From contig JAOZSS010000025.1 of assembly GCA_029939545.1 (NCBI GenBank), forward strand, positions 11,785 to 18,801: 7,017 nt of DNA. Direction: 5' to 3'. Position 1 is the stretch's first letter. Each line of letters starts with the position of its first letter. This document shows, one piece after another, positions 4,644-7,017 of the stretch. The position numbers and the translations under genes were made by a program. The notes beneath the pieces were generated by a model, which saw only the letters and a program-made list of their open reading frames with translations, searched no databases and was not told where the DNA came from. The stretch comes from Kiritimatiellia bacterium (GTDB taxonomy: Bacteria; Verrucomicrobiota; Kiritimatiellia; UBA8416; JABMPJ01).

Positions 4644-4826
4644 ATGGCCGTACCGAAAAGAAAGTCATCGAAAAGCAAGATTCGTATACGCAAGGCGTCG
4701 CATAAGACGACTGTGAATCCTGCTAAGTCCTGCCCGGAGTGTGGCGCTGCTCAGCAGCCGCACCGCGCCTGTCCTTCCTGCGGATACTACCGCGGCCGGC
4801 AGGTTGTTTCAGTTTCGGCAGAGTAA
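4644..4826 (+). CDS. rpmF: 50S ribosomal protein L32
   Basis: L32 is a small zinc-binding protein of the large ribosomal subunit. The 60-residue product starts with the invariant MAVPKRK and continues with a basic segment (SSKSKIRIRKASHK). It has the C+ form zinc site, C30-PE-C33 and C43-PS-C46, followed by GYYRGRQVV. Length and motifs are typical. AGGGGGA (4633-4639), overlapping the end of yceD, sits 4 nt before ATG 4644 and gives a strong ribosome-binding site. It is coupled closely to yceD, but a 97-nt gap holding a hairpin element separates it from plsX. That could let L32 be made in excess over the lipid enzymes. Confidence 0.97.
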   Translation: MAVPKRKSSKSKIRIRKASHKTTVNPAKSCPECGAAQQPHRACPSCGYYRGRQVVSVSAE

Positions 4827-4833
4827 TAACGCT

Positions 4834-4899
4834 TTGGAGTGCGGCGGCTTGACGCCGCACACCGAAAGCTGCCTTGTGGCAGCAAGACCCAGCCTCCAA
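4834..4899. repeat. Y-shaped two-hairpin element between rpmF and plsX
   Basis: TTGGAG (4834-4839) and CTCCAA (4894-4899) form an outer stem that encloses two perfect hairpins: GTGCGGCG/CGCCGCAC at 4839-4846/4853-4860 and GCTGCC/GGCAGC at 4868-4873/4878-4883. It begins 8 nt after the rpmF stop. There is no T run, so I read it as a REP-like element or RNA stability/attenuation structure and not as a standard terminator. The 'GGAGTGCGGCGGCTTGACGC' string resembles dispersed repeats I associate with Verrucomicrobiota-type genomes, from memory only. Confidence 0.6.
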
Positions 4900-4923
4900 C
4901 ACGTTCAGGGAGAAACAACTCGC

Positions 4924-5925
4924 ATGCGGATTGCGGTAGATGCCATGGGCGGGGACCATGCTCCCCGCGAAATCGTGCGCGGCGCGGTGGATGCGGTCCG
5001 GCGGCTGGATGGAATTACCCGGATTCTCCTGGTCGGGATTGAGGACGCTGTGCGTGCGGAATTGGCCGAGTTGGGCACGATTCCCTCGATGATTGAAGTG
5101 GTCCATGCCTCCGAAGTGGTAGACATGGACGAGAAGCCGGTCGAGGCCCTGCGCCGCAAGAAGGACTCTTCCATTGCTCGTGCCATCGACTTGGTGAAGA
5201 AAGGCGAAGCCGACGCCGTCGTTTCAGCGGGCAATACCGGTGCGGTCATGGTTTCCGCCACGCTTCGGCTGCGCAAGCTCGATGCCGTTGAGCGTCCGGC
5301 CATTGCGACCGTCATGCCGACGCAGAATCGACCGTTTGTGTTGCTTGATGCCGGCGCGAATACCGACTGCACAGCGAAGTTTCTTACCCAATTTGGCGTG
5401 ATGGGACACGTCTACTCAAAGTTAATCCTTGGCCAGGAGAACCCCGTTGTTGGACTACTCAGCATCGGTGGTGAAGAGGTGAAAGGGAACGATGTAACGC
5501 GTGAGTCGTTCAAACTCCTGACTGACTCGGGCCTCAACTTTAGAGGCAATGTGGAAGGGCACGACCTGTTTGAGGGCGAGACGGACGTCGTTGTGTGTGA
5601 CGGATTTGTCGGGAATGTCGTACTCAAGACTGCCGAAAGCGCGAGTGTCGCGATTGGCCATTGGCTCAAGAAGGAGTTCAAGAAGAACCCGATCAGGATT
5701 CTGGGCGCCATGCTTCTCAGCGGTGCGCTACGCACAATGAAGCAGAGGATGGACCCCGAAAATTACGGCGGTGCGCCGTTGCTGGGAGTGAACGGGGTGT
5801 GTATCATAACGCACGGATCCTCAAGCGCCAAGGCGATCTACCATGCCATTCGCGTGGCCAAGGACTCGGTAGTAGGTCACTTGAATGATGCGATTGTGGA
5901 AGAGATTAAGGCTCTAGACGAATAG
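4924..5925 (+). CDS. plsX: Phosphate acyltransferase PlsX
   Basis: PlsX converts acyl-ACP and phosphate to acyl-phosphate, which PlsY uses to acylate glycerol-3-phosphate, the entry to phospholipid synthesis at the membrane surface. The 333-residue protein has family length. It begins MRIAVDAMGGDHAP (DAMGGD at 6-11) and carries RRKKDSS (77-83), SAGNTGA (101-107) and LLDAGAN (140-146). Later family blocks are NPVVGLLSIGGEE, VVVCDGFVGNVVLK and YGGAPLLGVNGVCIITHG. The frame is open further upstream, but ATG 4924 gives the conserved N terminus and has AGGGAG (4907-4912) 11 nt before it, a rather long spacing. It lies between rpmF and fabH in the classic order. Its TAG stop is the first part of a heptad repeat. 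Confidence 0.97.
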   Translation: MRIAVDAMGGDHAPREIVRGAVDAVRRLDGITRILLVGIEDAVRAELAELGTIPSMIEVVHASEVVDMDEKPVEALRRKKDSSIARAIDLVKKGEADAVVSAGNTGAVMVSATLRLRKLDAVERPAIATVMPTQNRPFVLLDAGANTDCTAKFLTQFGVMGHVYSKLILGQENPVVGLLSIGGEEVKGNDVTRESFKLLTDSGLNFRGNVEGHDLFEGETDVVVCDGFVGNVVLKTAESASVAIGHWLKKEFKKNPIRILGAMLLSGALRTMKQRMDPENYGGAPLLGVNGVCIITHGSSSAKAIYHAIRVAKDSVVGHLNDAIVEEIKALDE

Positions 5926-5950
5926 GCAATAGGCAATAGCCTACAGCCTA
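5923..5950. repeat. Heptad array beginning at the plsX stop codon
   Basis: Four 7-nt units start with the stop codon itself: taggcaa (5923-5929), taggcaa, tagccta and cagccta (ending 5950). They are followed directly by AAGGACGAG, which holds the fabH ribosome site. The array fills nearly all of the 37-nt gap between plsX and fabH. Confidence 0.6.
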
Positions 5951-5962
5951 AAGGACGAGACC

Positions 5963-6949
5963 ATGACACATGCAGTTAAGATCTCAGGTACCGGTTCTTA
6001 TCTTCCTGAGAAGGTTCTGACCAACTATGACTTGGAGAAGATGGTCGACACGACGCATGAGTGGATTCATTCGCGCTCGGGGATCTCCGAGCGCCACATT
6101 GCGGCGGAGGGTGAGGCGACGTCGCACATGTCTGCCGCGGCGGCAAGGAACGCGCTTGATGCGGCAGGAATCACGGCCGAGGATCTCGACATGATCATCG
6201 TCGGGACGATCACCCCCGACATGGTCTTTCCTAATACGGCCTGTTTCGTGCAGAACCAGATCGGGGCCCCGAATGCCTTCTGCTTCGATGTTGAGGCAGC
6301 CTGTTCAGGTTTTCTCTACGCGATCGATATCGCCCGCAACTACATCTCCAATGGTTCGGCGAAACATGTTCTGGTCATCGGGGCTGAGAAGCTGAGCAGT
6401 ATTACCGATTGGGAAGACCGCAGTACGTGTGTGCTGTTTGGCGATGGTGCCGGTGCCGTTGTATTGAGTGTTGCCGACGAAGGTGAGCGCGGCATTATGG
6501 GAACGGTTATGGGATCAGATGGCCGCCTGAATGAGCTGCTCAATGTGCCTGGAGGCGGCAGTCGTCATCCCGCATCGCACCAGACTGTCGATGATCGCAT
6601 GCACTATATGAAAATGGCCGGTCGCGAGGTGTTCAAGCATGCGGTCCGTTGCATGTCGGACGCCGCCACGACCGTGTTGGCCAAGGCGGGGCTGACGGTG
6701 GACGATGTGGCCTGCATCATTCCACACCAGGCCAATGCCCGCATCATCAACGCGATTGCCTCACGACTGGGCACGAAAGACGGCATCGTCTACATGAACC
6801 TGGAGCGCGTCGGCAACATGTCGGCGGCCTCTGTGCCCGTTGCGCTGGACGAAGCCGTACGCGAGGGTCGGATCAAGCGGGGCGATATTGTGCTGTTTGT
6901 GGCGTTTGGTGGTGGGTTTACGTGGGGAGCGTCGGTTCTCGAATGGTAG
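5963..6949 (+). CDS. fabH: Beta-ketoacyl-ACP synthase III FabH
   Basis: FabH condenses acetyl-CoA (or a branched acyl-CoA) with malonyl-ACP, the first step of type II fatty-acid synthesis in the cytosol. The 328-residue enzyme is full length. The catalytic triad is visible: Cys114 in EAACSGF, His255 in IPHQANARI and Asn285 in VGNMSAAS. Other family marks are ISGTGSYLPEKVLTN (7-21), DTTHEWIHSRSGISERH (29-45), FGDGAGAVVL (159-168) and the C-terminal FGGGFTWGASVLEW. The usual GNTS around the catalytic Asn is GNMS here, and the Tyr before it is Val. AAGGACGAG (5951-5959) provides a ribosome site before ATG 5963. fabD, fabG and acpP would be expected to follow beyond the window. Its TAG stop begins a loose 7-nt pattern (taggaag, aaggctg, taggtat). 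Confidence 0.97.
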   Translation: MTHAVKISGTGSYLPEKVLTNYDLEKMVDTTHEWIHSRSGISERHIAAEGEATSHMSAAAARNALDAAGITAEDLDMIIVGTITPDMVFPNTACFVQNQIGAPNAFCFDVEAACSGFLYAIDIARNYISNGSAKHVLVIGAEKLSSITDWEDRSTCVLFGDGAGAVVLSVADEGERGIMGTVMGSDGRLNELLNVPGGGSRHPASHQTVDDRMHYMKMAGREVFKHAVRCMSDAATTVLAKAGLTVDDVACIIPHQANARIINAIASRLGTKDGIVYMNLERVGNMSAASVPVALDEAVREGRIKRGDIVLFVAFGGGFTWGASVLEW

Positions 6950-6972
6950 GAAGAAGGCTGTAGGTATTTAGA

Positions 6973-7000
6973 CCCGATCCGAAAAGCCTTTCGGACCGGG
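6973..7000. terminator. Strong hairpin after fabH, possible terminator or REP-like repeat
   Basis: CCCG (6973-6976) and TCCGAAA (6978-6984) pair with TTTCGGA (6989-6995) and CGGG (6997-7000), leaving one A/C mismatch and the loop agcc. This is an 11-bp GC-rich stem starting 23 nt after the fabH stop. The following bases (gttctgagtt) are not a T run, so intrinsic termination is doubtful. A REP-like hairpin or mRNA 3' end protector is equally likely. The window ends 17 nt later. Confidence 0.45.
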
Positions 7001-7017
7001 GTTCTGAGTTCAAAGTT

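Noticed and set aside
4741..4923. Longer plsX reading frame starting inside rpmF
   Set aside because: The extra 61 codons overlap rpmF and the hairpin element; PlsX family proteins start at MRIAVDAMGGD.

Overview
The window looks like a chromosomal stretch from a Gram-negative-type bacterium of medium-high GC. It carries two blocks of housekeeping genes separated by about 1.6 kb of low-density, decaying or mobile sequence. I lean towards the PVC group (Kiritimatiellota, Verrucomicrobiota or Planctomycetota) or a similar environmental lineage. Pointers are the thrombospondin type-3 / 'DxDGDxLSDxxE' secreted protein fragment, the GC-rich REP-like hairpins and the short tandem heptanucleotide filler between genes. 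No sequence here fixes the phylum, so this is a weak inference.

Layout. 3-566 (+): the C-terminal part of a protein that reads like the helicase-binding end of DNA primase DnaG. 577-677: a composite four-hairpin repeat. 678-1005: no recognised gene, but several inverted repeats. 1006-1215 (+): a small four-cysteine zinc-ribbon protein. 1233-1664 (+): the truncated remnant of a secreted Ca-binding-repeat protein. 1665-2186: no convincing gene. 2187-2629 (-): an overlapping DUF4258/DUF2283 pair, toxin-antitoxin-like in layout, behind a promoter with a perfect TTGACA -35 box. 2860-4048 (-): rsmD then coaD. 4170-6949 (+): yceD-rpmF-plsX-fabH, the conserved ribosome/fatty-acid operon, cut off where fabD/fabG/acpP would usually follow. 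A strong hairpin closes the window.

How the genes work together. YceD (23S rRNA accumulation) and L32 serve the large ribosomal subunit. PlsX makes acyl-phosphate from acyl-ACP for phospholipid synthesis, and FabH starts fatty-acid elongation. The divergent rsmD-coaD pair supplies 16S rRNA methylation and the penultimate step of coenzyme A synthesis, so both arms link ribosome building with CoA/acyl-carrier metabolism.

The most unusual pattern is in the gaps. Different 7-nt tandem repeat arrays (6-nt at one site) sit next to or over the ends of coaD, rsmD, plsX and, more degenerately, fabH, and one fills the rsmD/yceD divergent gap. In rsmD an array has entered the coding sequence and forms the protein's tail. 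Two other gaps hold multi-hairpin elements closed by an outer stem. No CRISPR array, tRNA, rRNA or intact transposase was found.
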